A stretch of DNA of 21,091 bases from a virus. The position numbers were made by a program, and so were the translations under genes. The stretch is from the IMG/VR virus record IMGVR_UViG_3300041409_000417, positions 1-21,091 of that record. One strand, written 5' to 3'. Positions 1 to 6,263 of the stretch are shown one piece after another. The notes under the pieces were generated by a model, which saw only the letters and a program-made list of their open reading frames with translations, was not told where the DNA came from and made no database searches. How positions within the stretch are numbered: the first letter of the stretch is position 1; the number at the start of each line of letters is the position of its first letter.

Positions 1-743
1 CCAAGTACCCCATCGTCGTCCTCGTGAACCGCAACACCGCCTCCGCGGCTGAGATCGTCTCCGGCGCGCTTCAAGATCATGATCGTGCGTTGATTGTTGG
101 AGAGACCACCTTCGGCAAGGGCCTCGTGCAGACCGTCTTCCCGATCTCCGAGAACACCGGCCTCGCGCTCACGACCTTCCACTACTACACGCCGTCGGGC
201 CGCCTCATCCAGCGCAACTACAACAACGTTTCGCTGTACGACTACTACTACGTCCGCGACAGCGCCACCGCTCCCAAAGACAACGCCAACCGCGAGGTCA
301 AGCTCACCGACTCCGGCCGCACCGTCTACGGCGGCGGCGGCATCACCCCCGACGAGAAGATCGACAGCATCAAGTCCAACCACCTGCAGGACAACCTGCT
401 CCGCCAGTACGCGTTCTTCAACTTCTCCAAGCACTACCTCGCCACCCACACGGTCGAGAAGAGCTTCACGGTTGACGACGCGATCCTGCAGCAGTTCAAG
501 GACTTCCTGAAGTCGCAGAAGATCGAGGCCACGGACGCGGACATCGCAACCAACATCGACTGGATCAAGGCCAGCATCAAGAGCGAGCTCTTCACGTCGC
601 AGTTCGGCCAGAATGAAGGCCTCCGCATCCGCGCCGAGTGGGACCCGCAGATCAACAAGGCCCTAACCTTCATGCCCGAAGCCCAGGCCCTCGAAGACCA
701 CACTCTGCCTTCGCAACAGAAGACCCAGACCGCCAGCAAATAA
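1..743 (+). CDS. C-terminal processing peptidase (S41 family), 3' part
   Basis: The gene enters from the left edge in the frame that starts at base 3, so only its C-terminal part (about 247 residues) is present. S41 peptidases such as CtpA/Prc are periplasmic serine proteases that trim protein C-termini using a Ser/Lys dyad. Both dyad residues are visible: Ser in NTASAAEI (codon at 42-44) and Lys in TFGKGLVQ, exactly 25 residues later, as in E. coli Prc. The fragment continues through the sheet region (FHYYTPSGRLIQ) and GGGGITPD, which is typical of the family. The C-terminal extension is helical and charged and ends in a Gln/Thr-rich tail. The N-terminal PDZ domain and any signal peptide lie outside the window. 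It is a host chromosomal gene and ends at a strong terminator. Family is near certain; the subfamily name is not resolved. Confidence 0.93.
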   Translation, partial: KYPIVVLVNRNTASAAEIVSGALQDHDRALIVGETTFGKGLVQTVFPISENTGLALTTFHYYTPSGRLIQRNYNNVSLYDYYYVRDSATAPKDNANREVKLTDSGRTVYGGGGITPDEKIDSIKSNHLQDNLLRQYAFFNFSKHYLATHTVEKSFTVDDAILQQFKDFLKSQKIEATDADIATNIDWIKASIKSELFTSQFGQNEGLRIRAEWDPQINKALTFMPEAQALEDHTLPSQQKTQTASK

Positions 744-766
744 TCTCGATCCACAACAAAAACAAA

Positions 767-800
767 GGCCGCGCCAACCAGGCGCGGCCCTCGTCTTTTC
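767..800. terminator. bidirectional intrinsic terminator
   Basis: A perfect 9-bp GC-rich stem (GGCCGCGCC, loop AACCA, GGCGCGGCC) lies 23 bases after the peptidase stop. On the plus strand it is followed by a T-rich run (tcgtcttttc). On the minus strand the same hairpin is followed by TTTGTTTTTGTTG. It can therefore end both the peptidase transcript and the opposing tRNA transcript. Confidence 0.85.
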
Positions 801-822
801 TAATCCCTAATCCCTAATCCCT
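801..822. repeat. three tandem copies of TAATCCC
   Basis: Three exact head-to-tail copies of the heptamer TAATCCC sit between the terminator and the 3' end of the tRNA. This is a short simple repeat with no evident coding or regulatory role. It is on the chromosomal side and is probably not part of the phage. Confidence 0.8.
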
Positions 823-829
823 GTTTTTT

Positions 830-904
830 TGGAGCGGGAGACCGGGATCGAACCGGCGACATTCAGCTTGGGAAGCTGACGTTCTGCCACTGAACTACTC
901 CCGC
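830..904 (-). tRNA. tRNA-Gly (anticodon CCC)
   Basis: Read on the minus strand, the acceptor arms GCGGGAG and CTCCCGC pair over 7 bp, followed by discriminator T and an encoded CCA (830-832). The anticodon stem TCAGC/GCTGA closes the loop TTCCCAA, giving anticodon CCC (glycine codon GGG). The T arm GCCGG-TTCGATC-CCGGT is standard, and the D arm contains AGTTCAGTGGCAGAAC. All arms are intact, so the gene should be functional. Its 5' end faces the prophage and its 3' end faces the chromosome. This is the reverse of the usual polarity when a phage inserts at a tRNA 3' end. Confidence 0.97.
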
Positions 905-911
905 CCATTGT

Positions 912-917
912 TTTATA
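912..917 (-). promoter_or_regulatory. putative -10 element of the tRNA-Gly promoter
   Basis: On the minus strand TATAAA lies 7 bases upstream of the tRNA 5' end, the right distance for a -10 box. No good -35 match is seen 17 bases further upstream, where the GC content is higher. The TTACTATCC repeats at 941-963 lie just beyond it, so integrase binding there could affect tRNA transcription. Confidence 0.45.
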
Positions 918-940
918 CAACTTAGGCTACTACTTCCGCC

Positions 941-1040
941 TTACTATCCATATTACTATCCATCTTGCTATAGTCGACGTCAGCCGAGCGGCCCTCGAAA
1001 GCCTCTGCACGGACATCGACGGATAGGAAACGGATAGTAA
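941..1040. repeat. TTACTATCC direct and inverted repeats, possible integrase arm-type sites
   Basis: TTACTATCCAT occurs twice in direct orientation at 941-951 and 953-963, starting 12 bases apart. The inverted form GGATAGTAA is at 1032-1040, directly before the integrase ATG (1043), with a partial copy GGATAGG at 1021-1027. A degenerate copy TTGCTAT is near 965-971. Repeated short sites flanking a phage int gene next to the attachment site are typical of the arm-type sites bound by tyrosine integrases. The copy adjoining the start codon could also let the integrase repress its own translation or transcription. Confidence 0.55.
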
Positions 1041-1042
1041 GC

Positions 1043-2341
1043 ATGGCGACGAAAGTGAACCTAAAGAAGTATCTCCCGCTGAACGGAAAATGGCAATTCG
1101 CACCGGTTGTAAAGGTCAATGGACGGCCCGATCCGAAGAGGGTCTTGATCGGCGGCAAGGCCGTCGGCGGGACCACCGGGACGTTCTACTTGGAGTGGCG
1201 CGAAAGTGGAAAGCGCATCCAGAAGCCGGTCGGGTCCAGCCCCCGGGAAGCTCTTGACGCCTGGCGTGACAAGGTTGCACGGCTTGTCGAGGGTGACGAC
1301 ATCCCGGAGGAGTCGTCCCTCGCCCCGAGTGTCAGCAAGGGGTCTGGCTCCATCGAGACCGCATTCGCGACCTTCCTGACTCAGGTAGAGGCCACCAAGT
1401 CGCCGGGCACCCTGGACGCGTACAGGGCAGACCTCGACTGGTGTGCGCAGAGCCTTAAGGCGCTGGATCTACAGACGGTGCGGGGAGTGACCCACGCCCG
1501 GGTCATGGATATGTTGAGCCTTGGCCGAAAGCAGGGGCTCGCTCAGTCCAGCATCAACCGGCGTGTCATGGTGTGCTTGATGGCCCTCCGGAAGGCGGGC
1601 TCATCGGTCAGAATGGGACCACGTGAGTGGCCATCGGTAGCCGAGACCGAGATCGATATTTATCAGCGGGACGAGATCGAGACCTTCCTGAAGGCCTGTG
1701 ATCTTCGCGAGGGTCTCATCTTCAGGACGTTTCTCCTCACCGGCTTCCGGGCCCGGGAGGTCGCCACACTGACCTGGGACTCGATCGATTGGAACCGGAA
1801 CACGTTGTCAGTCAAGGCGCGCCCGGCGTACAAGTTCGTGCCGAAGTCGTATGAGGCCCGGGAGGTGCCCGTCCCGGCTGCATTCATCGAGCAACTGCGC
1901 GTGTGCAGGAAGCAAGTGAAAGGGGACCTCGTGTTCCCTACCCCACCCCACCCGAAGCGGAGCAGCTACGGAGGCGACAAGCCCGACGCTCACCACCTTG
2001 AACTCTGCAAGGCGGTCGCTCTTCGGGCTGGCCTGAATTGCGGCAACTGCTCGGTCACCTCGACGACCACGGTGCGACAGAAAACGGGTTCGCAGCTTCC
2101 GAAGAAGTACAGGACGCGCACCAAGCGGTGCTCGGTAGACGCGTCCTGTACCCGGTGGTATCTGCACAAGTGGCGGCATACCTTCGCCACCAACCTGCTC
2201 CAGTCCAACGTGGACATCCGAAGCCTTCAGACGCTGCTCGGTCACCAGAATCTGGCCACGACCGAGAAGTACGTGAAGGCCCTTCGAATCGATGACCTCA
2301 GCAGCAGGATCGAGGCATCCCTCCTGACCCGGTACGTCTAG
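1043..2341 (+). CDS. int: tyrosine site-specific recombinase (phage integrase) with four-cysteine insertion
   Basis: A 432-residue tyrosine recombinase that inserts and excises the prophage DNA. The N-terminal 75 residues form a beta-rich arm-binding-like segment. Residues ~100-195 are the core-binding domain (SAM-like helices). The catalytic domain starts near residue 205, with Arg236 in TGFRAREV, a candidate Lys268 before YEAREVPVP, His375/Arg378 in LHKWRHTF, His401 in LGHQ, and nucleophile Tyr410 in TTEKYVKA. The full catalytic set is present, so activity is expected. Between residues 333 and 369 an insertion carries CGNC and a second Cys pair (C363, C369). It looks like a small zinc-binding knob placed directly before box II. 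ATG 1043 has only a weak ribosome site and lies against an inverted GGATAGTAA repeat. The stop overlaps that of the converging HTH gene. Confidence 0.96.
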   Translation: MATKVNLKKYLPLNGKWQFAPVVKVNGRPDPKRVLIGGKAVGGTTGTFYLEWRESGKRIQKPVGSSPREALDAWRDKVARLVEGDDIPEESSLAPSVSKGSGSIETAFATFLTQVEATKSPGTLDAYRADLDWCAQSLKALDLQTVRGVTHARVMDMLSLGRKQGLAQSSINRRVMVCLMALRKAGSSVRMGPREWPSVAETEIDIYQRDEIETFLKACDLREGLIFRTFLLTGFRAREVATLTWDSIDWNRNTLSVKARPAYKFVPKSYEAREVPVPAAFIEQLRVCRKQVKGDLVFPTPPHPKRSSYGGDKPDAHHLELCKAVALRAGLNCGNCSVTSTTTVRQKTGSQLPKKYRTRTKRCSVDASCTRWYLHKWRHTFATNLLQSNVDIRSLQTLLGHQNLATTEKYVKALRIDDLSSRIEASLLTRYV

Positions 2342-2604
2342 GCTGCGGTGGCCAGCCTGGCCGCCGCAGCGCTCTCCGGCGACTTCTTTCGGAAGTGCAT
2401 CGAGAGCGCTGCGGGGTCAAACTTGCGGACCCCGCCGATGATGAGTGATGGCAGCTGCTTGCGCTGCGCCATGCGGTACGCAGTACTCTTCGAGATCTGG
2501 AGCACGGCTGCCACGTCGTCGATCGTGAGCAGACCGCGATGCGCCTCGATGGCTGCGATGAGGCTCCAAGCCCCAGGTGAGGTGTTCTGGCCGGGCGCGC
2601 TCAT
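2338..2604 (-). CDS. excisionase-like helix-turn-helix protein
   Basis: An 88-residue small DNA-binding protein. Residues ~25-75 form a MerR/excisionase-type HTH (HTH_17-like), with [20 protein letters not shown] as the helix-turn-helix and a following wing containing [11 protein letters not shown]. Phage proteins of this type often bend attachment-site DNA and direct the integrase toward excision, or act as small repressors. It converges on the integrase, and the two TAG stops overlap within CTAG at 2338-2341. Its ATG overlaps the stop of the upstream gene (ATGA at 2601-2604), so it is probably translated by coupling from that gene. The HTH assignment is strong; the excisionase role is inferred from size and position next to int. 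Confidence 0.85.
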   Translation of the reverse strand: MSAPGQNTSPGAWSLIAAIEAHRGLLTIDDVAAVLQISKSTAYRMAQRKQLPSLIIGGVRKFDPAALSMHFRKKSPESAAAARLATAA

Positions 2605-3188
2605 GCCGCCACCGCCAGTTCCTGGTCAATCCCGCGATAGCAGAGGACCTGCACCAGCGATTCCGGGTCGGGACTCACCAGCGTGCGGATCAGCCACGCC
2701 GTTTCCTCTTCGGACGCCTCGTAAGCGGGCCAAATGTAAGCCAAGGTTTGCGCGATGCTGCTGGTCAGAATCTCCTCGCGGCGCTGCTTGAGCCATGAAA
2801 CGAACTTGTCGATCGGGATGAGCTTATTGAGTTCCGCAATCTCGTAATGCCGATCGAAACACGCCTGCATCATGTCCTCATCAGACAGAATCAGGCTCGA
2901 CGAAACCCGCCTGCGATCGTTGTCGTCGACATGGTCCTTACGCATGACGCGTTCTGCGCCCCAACTATCCGCGATGTAGGAGCGGACGGTGAAGAAGTAT
3001 TCTGACGCGTACCAGAACTGCGTCGCGAGAGTGCCGTTGTGGCCGAGACCGAAGTAGAGGTAGTCGGTGGCAGCTTGCGAAATCACCTTCAGGTAGAGCA
3101 GCTTATAGGGGCTGTCGGTACCGGAGGCGAATGCGGTGAAGTCGATCCGATCGAGACGATCAAAGCCGCCAAACGGGCGGGCACACAT
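2601..3188 (-). CDS. hypothetical protein, first gene of the minus-strand operon
   Basis: The product (195 residues) is not recognised. The chosen ATG at 3186-3188 has a good ribosome site (AGAAGGG) 5 bases upstream. The same frame stays open to an ATG at 3371, but those 61 extra residues are Ser/Arg-rich and look untranslated. The protein is soluble and rich in aromatics (TDYLYFGLGHNG, QFWYASEYFFTVRSY) in the first half, then charged and helical (DKFVSWLKQRREEIL). It has no cysteine cluster, HTH or membrane segment. Its stop overlaps the start of the HTH gene by ATGA, so the two form an operon and may cooperate. In position it could be an immunity or accessory gene, but no function can be assigned. 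Confidence 0.72.
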   Translation of the reverse strand: MCARPFGGFDRLDRIDFTAFASGTDSPYKLLYLKVISQAATDYLYFGLGHNGTLATQFWYASEYFFTVRSYIADSWGAERVMRKDHVDDNDRRRVSSSLILSDEDMMQACFDRHYEIAELNKLIPIDKFVSWLKQRREEILTSSIAQTLAYIWPAYEASEEETAWLIRTLVSPDPESLVQVLCYRGIDQELAVAA

Positions 3189-3510
3189 GCCGCCCTTCTT
3201 GGCGGGTGCGGCAACTTGGGATGTAGAGGATGAATTGCGGGCGCGGTCGCTGGCGACAAGGCGCTGTGGGACTATATGCACGAGTGCACTCCAATGGTTT
3301 GAGAGCTGGAGATGATCGCGGGACCGAAGTCTCACCGCTGAAGTGCCCACTCGATCGGTGGAAAGCACCACACTCGGATACTAAGCGTCCGTTGCGCTGT
3401 ATGGCCATTAGATGAAATTAGCCTGTCGAAGATTCAATATCTCATCGTCGCTGTTGCACGAAAGACTTGTTCATAGACAGCGCGTTCGATGTCTACAGAG
3501 GCTCTGACAG

Positions 3511-3542
3511 GGCACCAGGCGCTTCGGGCGCTGGGGTGCCCA
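3511..3542. other. strong stem-loop with UUCG-type loop
   Basis: GGGCACC pairs with GGTGCCC over 7 bp. After an A/GG internal mismatch, GGCGC pairs with GCGCT (one G-T) around TTCGG. No T-run follows on either strand, so it does not look like an intrinsic terminator. It could belong to a structured RNA, an attenuator or a REP-like element. Confidence 0.55.
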
Positions 3543-3903
3543 TCCCACACTGAAGGCCGGTTACGGGGCACTGCTTGGCCCACACGGCCCCCGCCCCGTT
3601 CCACGCTAGGTTCCGTTCGATCAAGTGACCGTCCGCGCCCCAAGCGTCGGCGGCACCCACGGTCACATCAGTTAAGGCCTTTTGTCGTTGCACTCGTCGT
3701 TCGCGCGCGACCGGCAGAACGTTCACTCAGTTCACGGAGTCCAAGCCGGTACTTGGGAGCGCTGCTTTACACGAAGGGAGTAGTTAGCATTTAGCCTCGC
3801 ACAATCGATAATCGCACGGTATTTACGGACCGATCCGGTTTTCGACAGGCGCGCTCCGATACTAGCAAGCCGTGAAGAGCAAGTACCGCTTCTCCAGATC
3901 AAG

Positions 3904-3920
3904 TAGGCCCGAAGGGCTTA
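3904..3920 (+). other. small hairpin in the leader of the 3961 gene
   Basis: TAGGCCC-GAA-GGGCTTA forms a 7-bp stem (one G-T pair) with a three-base loop, 40 bases before the ATG at 3961. It is followed by TGTCTTTGG, only weakly T-rich. It may be an attenuator or a leader structure. Confidence 0.4.
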
Positions 3921-3960
3921 TGTCTTTGGCTCAGCGCACCCGAGAGGCTAACTTCAGAAC

Positions 3961-4587
3961 ATGCCCGAAACAACTGTAAACAAAGTGAAGCGCAGGCCCG
4001 GACGGCCAACACCGGACCTGCCCATCGGCCAGCGCTTCGGTCGACTCACCATCATTGGACGCTCCCCAAGCCCGCGTCCAGAATGCCGCCACGTGCGCCT
4101 GGCTGCTCGATGCGACTGTGGCCGCACCACGGTGGCGCGCCGTGCCGACATCGTGCGCGGGTTCACCAAGAGCTGCACCTGTGGCGAGCGTGACTCGTTC
4201 AAGCGGAATTGGGACACGCGGGCAGAACACCTTCCGGAGTCGAAGCTCCGGAGCATTGCCGTGGCGTCCATCGCCCGCCCTTTTCAGGCCGCCTCGATCG
4301 CATTGAGGCATCGGGTTTCGCTTCCTTTGGTCGGCGCGGCCTTCAGAGTTCACACCCGGCGCTTAGTCGAGAAGTTCCGACAACAGTTCACTCGATCCAA
4401 GTACAACCCATCTCAGAGGAGCACCCGTCTCTCGACTCCAGAGTTCCGTTGGCTGACGAAGTGGTTCAGAAAGACGGAGCCGCGTACCACCGAACCACTC
4501 GTTATCTCGATGGCCGATCTCGAACCTGAGCAGCAAACCTACTTCTCATCCTGGTCGACGTTCTCGTTCCGCACGATGTTGTCTTAA
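3961..4587 (+). CDS. zinc-ribbon phage protein with AT-hook-like N-terminus
   Basis: A 208-residue protein resembling the widespread phage family with the pattern GxRFGRLTVI ... CxCG ... G.tKSCGC. Here it reads GQRFGRLTIIG (residues 23-33), CDCG (51-54) and TKSCTCG (69-75). The four cysteines (51, 53, 72, 74) probably hold one zinc. The N-terminus is basic and contains RRPGRPT (11-17), an AT-hook-like core that could grip the minor groove. The remaining ~130 residues are basic and unrecognised. Such proteins are often seen near HNH nucleases in phage early regions, and the function is unproven. It is the first gene of the rightward cassette, so it may be among the first made after infection. 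Nucleic-acid binding is inferred. Confidence 0.75.
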   Translation: MPETTVNKVKRRPGRPTPDLPIGQRFGRLTIIGRSPSPRPECRHVRLAARCDCGRTTVARRADIVRGFTKSCTCGERDSFKRNWDTRAEHLPESKLRSIAVASIARPFQAASIALRHRVSLPLVGAAFRVHTRRLVEKFRQQFTRSKYNPSQRSTRLSTPEFRWLTKWFRKTEPRTTEPLVISMADLEPEQQTYFSSWSTFSFRTMLS

Positions 4588-4698
4588 CCAATTTCTCCGC
4601 ACGACAGGATTCCCGCTACCTGCGGTCGAGTCCTTCCCACCAAATAGACGGCCATCAGCGCCGCACACCAGAGGCAATCCGCCTCGATAGGAACCATC

Positions 4699-5085
4699 AT
4701 GCCTTCAATCGCAATCATCCCGCCCCCACTCGCCTCCGACGCGCTCACAATCGTCTCCAATGCTGCCGATCCGACGCGTATGCGAACCCTACTTGCCCGT
4801 ACCGTGCTGGAATCATCCACAGGCTGCCGCATTTGGACCGGTGGTCGTGCAACTCAGGGTCGATACGGGATCGTCTGGGACGGGACACGCCCCATACTCG
4901 CCCATCGTGCTGCCTATGAGGCTTCGTTCGGTCAGCTTCCGGCTGGGAGTCTCCGGCATGAGAGCAATTCGAGCGAGGTTCACCACTCCTGTGCGAACCG
5001 GTTGTGCATCAATCCTGCTCATCTCGAACTCGTGACGCGTTCACAACATGCAGCGGCTCATCGCGAACTGCGGATGGCTGCCTAA
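4699..5085 (+). CDS. HNH endonuclease, free-standing homing type
   Basis: The protein has 128 residues. The nuclease fold begins with GCRIWTGG and GRYGIVW (residues ~42-60) and AHRAAYEASFG (68-78). It ends in the zinc/HNH motif VHHSCANRLCINPAHLELVT (residues 94-113). His95/His96, Asn105 and His108 are the likely active-site and metal ligands, and Cys98/Cys103 fit the usual zinc-finger positions. This matches the HNH_3-like phage homing endonucleases that nick or cut DNA and spread themselves or neighbouring DNA. A short insertion (RHESNSSE) precedes the HNH motif where many relatives have LVVDH. The start is fixed by AGGAA 8 bases upstream of ATG. The stop overlaps the start of the next small gene (TAATG). 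The fold is confident; the cleavage site is unknown. Confidence 0.88.
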   Translation: MPSIAIIPPPLASDALTIVSNAADPTRMRTLLARTVLESSTGCRIWTGGRATQGRYGIVWDGTRPILAHRAAYEASFGQLPAGSLRHESNSSEVHHSCANRLCINPAHLELVTRSQHAAAHRELRMAA

Positions 5086-5201
5086 TGGCTGAACTGCTCG
5101 TAATCGGTTCCGCGTTGACCGGAGTTGCACTCATAACGGCGGCAATCCGGCACACTCAAATCGCCAGACTCCAACGCAAGATCGCTGCACTCTCGAAGTA
5201 G
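5085..5201 (+). CDS. 38-residue single-pass membrane protein
   Basis: The ATG shares its A with the TAA stop of the HNH gene (TAATG), a typical arrangement for translational reinitiation. The peptide has a hydrophobic stretch at residues 3-20 (ELLVIGSALTGVALITAA) followed by a basic amphipathic tail (RHTQIARLQRKIAALSK). This gives one membrane span with a positively charged inner side. The family is not recognised. Small phage membrane proteins of this shape can be holin-like, superinfection-exclusion or host-takeover factors. It is too short to be certain that it is expressed, but the overlap and the coherent membrane topology favour a real gene. Confidence 0.5.
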   Translation: MAELLVIGSALTGVALITAAIRHTQIARLQRKIAALSK

Positions 5202-5303
5202 TTCCGCCCCCGCCAAGATTATCCCCGCCACAACCCAGACCGGTGCCAGCCGACCCCATCGGCGGCCCGGTCCCCGCCTTCCACCTCTTCCAAGGAATCC
5301 ATC

Positions 5304-5567
5304 ATGCCTCAGTTCTCCTCCGTCCGCCCCGCGTCTGATTCAGATGAAGTCGACATCGAGCGCGTTCCGCGTCACGTTGCCGCAACCGCTCTCCGTCCAG
5401 CCCGGTCCTTGAGGCCGGGTGTCTCGATGATGGAAGCCGCCGCCGCAGGCCAACTTGAAGCGTGCGCAATCCGTGATGGATGGAGGTTCTCGTATCCCGT
5501 TCGCATCCTGAGCCGCGCAGAACAGGACCGCTTCGAGCGCGAAATCCCGGTGGTGTTCATTGGCTAG
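5304..5567 (+). CDS. hypothetical 87-residue early protein
   Basis: The product is not recognised. The start is well supported by AAGGAA 6 bases upstream of the ATG. The leader (GGAAtCCATCATGCCT) is nearly the same as that of the HNH gene at 4699. The protein is soluble, with an Asp/Glu-rich N-terminal part (DSDEVDIERV), a central Arg/Ala-rich stretch and a C-terminal segment FSYPVRILSRAEQDRFEREI. No cysteine pairs or membrane spans are seen. Its last 8 bases overlap the TTG start of the sigma-like gene, so the two are probably translated together, and the protein may act with or on that factor. Confidence 0.7.
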   Translation: MPQFSSVRPASDSDEVDIERVPRHVAATALRPARSLRPGVSMMEAAAAGQLEACAIRDGWRFSYPVRILSRAEQDRFEREIPVVFIG

Positions 5568-6057
5568 CTCCGACCTTGATCTCGCTTACAACGTGTGGTG
5601 GACGTCGCCTCGGTCCAATTCTGACCCGACCGAACTCATGAATGCTGTCCGGAAAGAAGCTCTCGCTATGTGCCGGTCATCGCAGGACGGGGAGGACGTA
5701 GCACAGGAAGCCATGTTGGTGGTGTCCAATGGGCTGCACTCATTCCATCGGGCGACGCCGACAGCCTTCTCTCATTGGGTGCGGTCAATCATTCGACGCA
5801 AGCGGCTGGAACTCTACCGCACGTCCTCTCATCACACCCGGGAATTCGATGAGGGCACGACGAACTTACCGTCGGAGGGCGTTGAAGTAGTCTTCATGGA
5901 CACCAGTTTGCTACCTCCGTCCATACAGTCTGTCGCTTCTGGCATCCTGGCCGGCTACAGTCTGACGGAGATTGCGGGGCAGTTGGGAATCACCTCAGCA
6001 GCTCTCAGAAACCGGCTTGCCAGATTCCGCGCATCTGCGTTACGGAACGCCGCCTGA
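5560..6057 (+). CDS. sigma-70-like (ECF-type) transcription factor
   Basis: This 165-residue protein has the two-domain plan of ECF sigma factors. Residues ~26-90 resemble region 2, with GEDVAQEAMLVVSNGLHSF matching the DDAEDLVQETFL-type helix and SHWVRSIIRRKRLELYR matching the segment that binds core polymerase and the -10. Residues ~118-160 resemble region 4, with an HTH (AGYSLTEIAGQLGITSAALR). It should direct RNA polymerase to phage promoters, most simply those of the late operon downstream; that role is inferred. The start is TTG at 5560, inside the end of the previous gene. No anti-sigma gene is obvious beside it unless the 87-residue protein serves as one. The linker between domains is short, and the protein could instead be an ArpU-like late activator. 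Confidence 0.8.
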   Translation: MASSDLDLAYNVWWTSPRSNSDPTELMNAVRKEALAMCRSSQDGEDVAQEAMLVVSNGLHSFHRATPTAFSHWVRSIIRRKRLELYRTSSHHTREFDEGTTNLPSEGVEVVFMDTSLLPPSIQSVASGILAGYSLTEIAGQLGITSAALRNRLARFRASALRNAA

Positions 6058-6058
6058 G

Positions 6059-6211
6059 TTGCATCATCTAGTAGAGTCCCTTCACCACTCCAACTTCCGG
6101 CAGGACAGAGCCGAGCGCATCGCGCGCAGTCTAATGCTGTCCACTTCCCCACTCGACCTCCGCGACACTCACCTGTGGGTGTTTGCGTGCAGGTTCCTTC
6201 CTTCGAAATAG
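6059..6211 (+). CDS. possible small protein, 50 residues
   Basis: This open frame starts at TTG one base after the sigma-like gene's stop (TGAGTTG) and ends at TAG 6209-6211. The peptide begins HHLVESLHHSNFRQDRAERI and ends in an aromatic, cysteine-containing tail (DTHLWVFACRFLPSK). The family is not recognised, and there is only a poor GGAA 13 bases upstream. TTG starts are used by two other genes here (5560 and 8075), which makes it possible. It fills an otherwise empty 200-base gap. It may equally be an untranslated leader of the next gene. Confidence 0.22.
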   Translation: MHHLVESLHHSNFRQDRAERIARSLMLSTSPLDLRDTHLWVFACRFLPSK

Positions 6212-6263
6212 AGGCGGGTGGGTAAGACATCGGCTCCGACCCAAGGTAGCCATGAGGTAGCGT

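Larger units (their letters stand above)
3189..3960. other. gene-poor early control region (about 770 bases)
   Basis: No open frame here has a ribosome site, family resemblance or consistent composition; the ones present overlap on both strands and look accidental. The region separates the leftward HTH operon from the rightward early cassette, where promoters and operators of a lysis-lysogeny switch would be expected. It contains a strong UUCG-type hairpin (3511-3542) and a small hairpin near its right end (3904-3920). A clear -35/-10 pair could not be assigned on either strand. It may instead be the remnant of a deleted repressor gene. Confidence 0.5.

Noticed and set aside
94-754. Alternative frames within the peptidase gene on both strands
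   Set aside because: The peptidase frame carries the catalytic Ser/Lys motif, and the others are low-complexity shadows.
3189-3371. Upstream extension of the 195-residue minus-strand gene to an ATG at 3371
   Set aside because: The extra 61 residues are Ser/Arg-rich and unlike the rest. The ATG at 3188 has a good AGAAGGG site.
3489-3794. Overlapping plus- and minus-strand open frames in the gene-poor region
   Set aside because: They are rich in Arg/Pro/Ser or low in structure, overlap each other, and have no ribosome sites. The strong hairpin also lies inside them.
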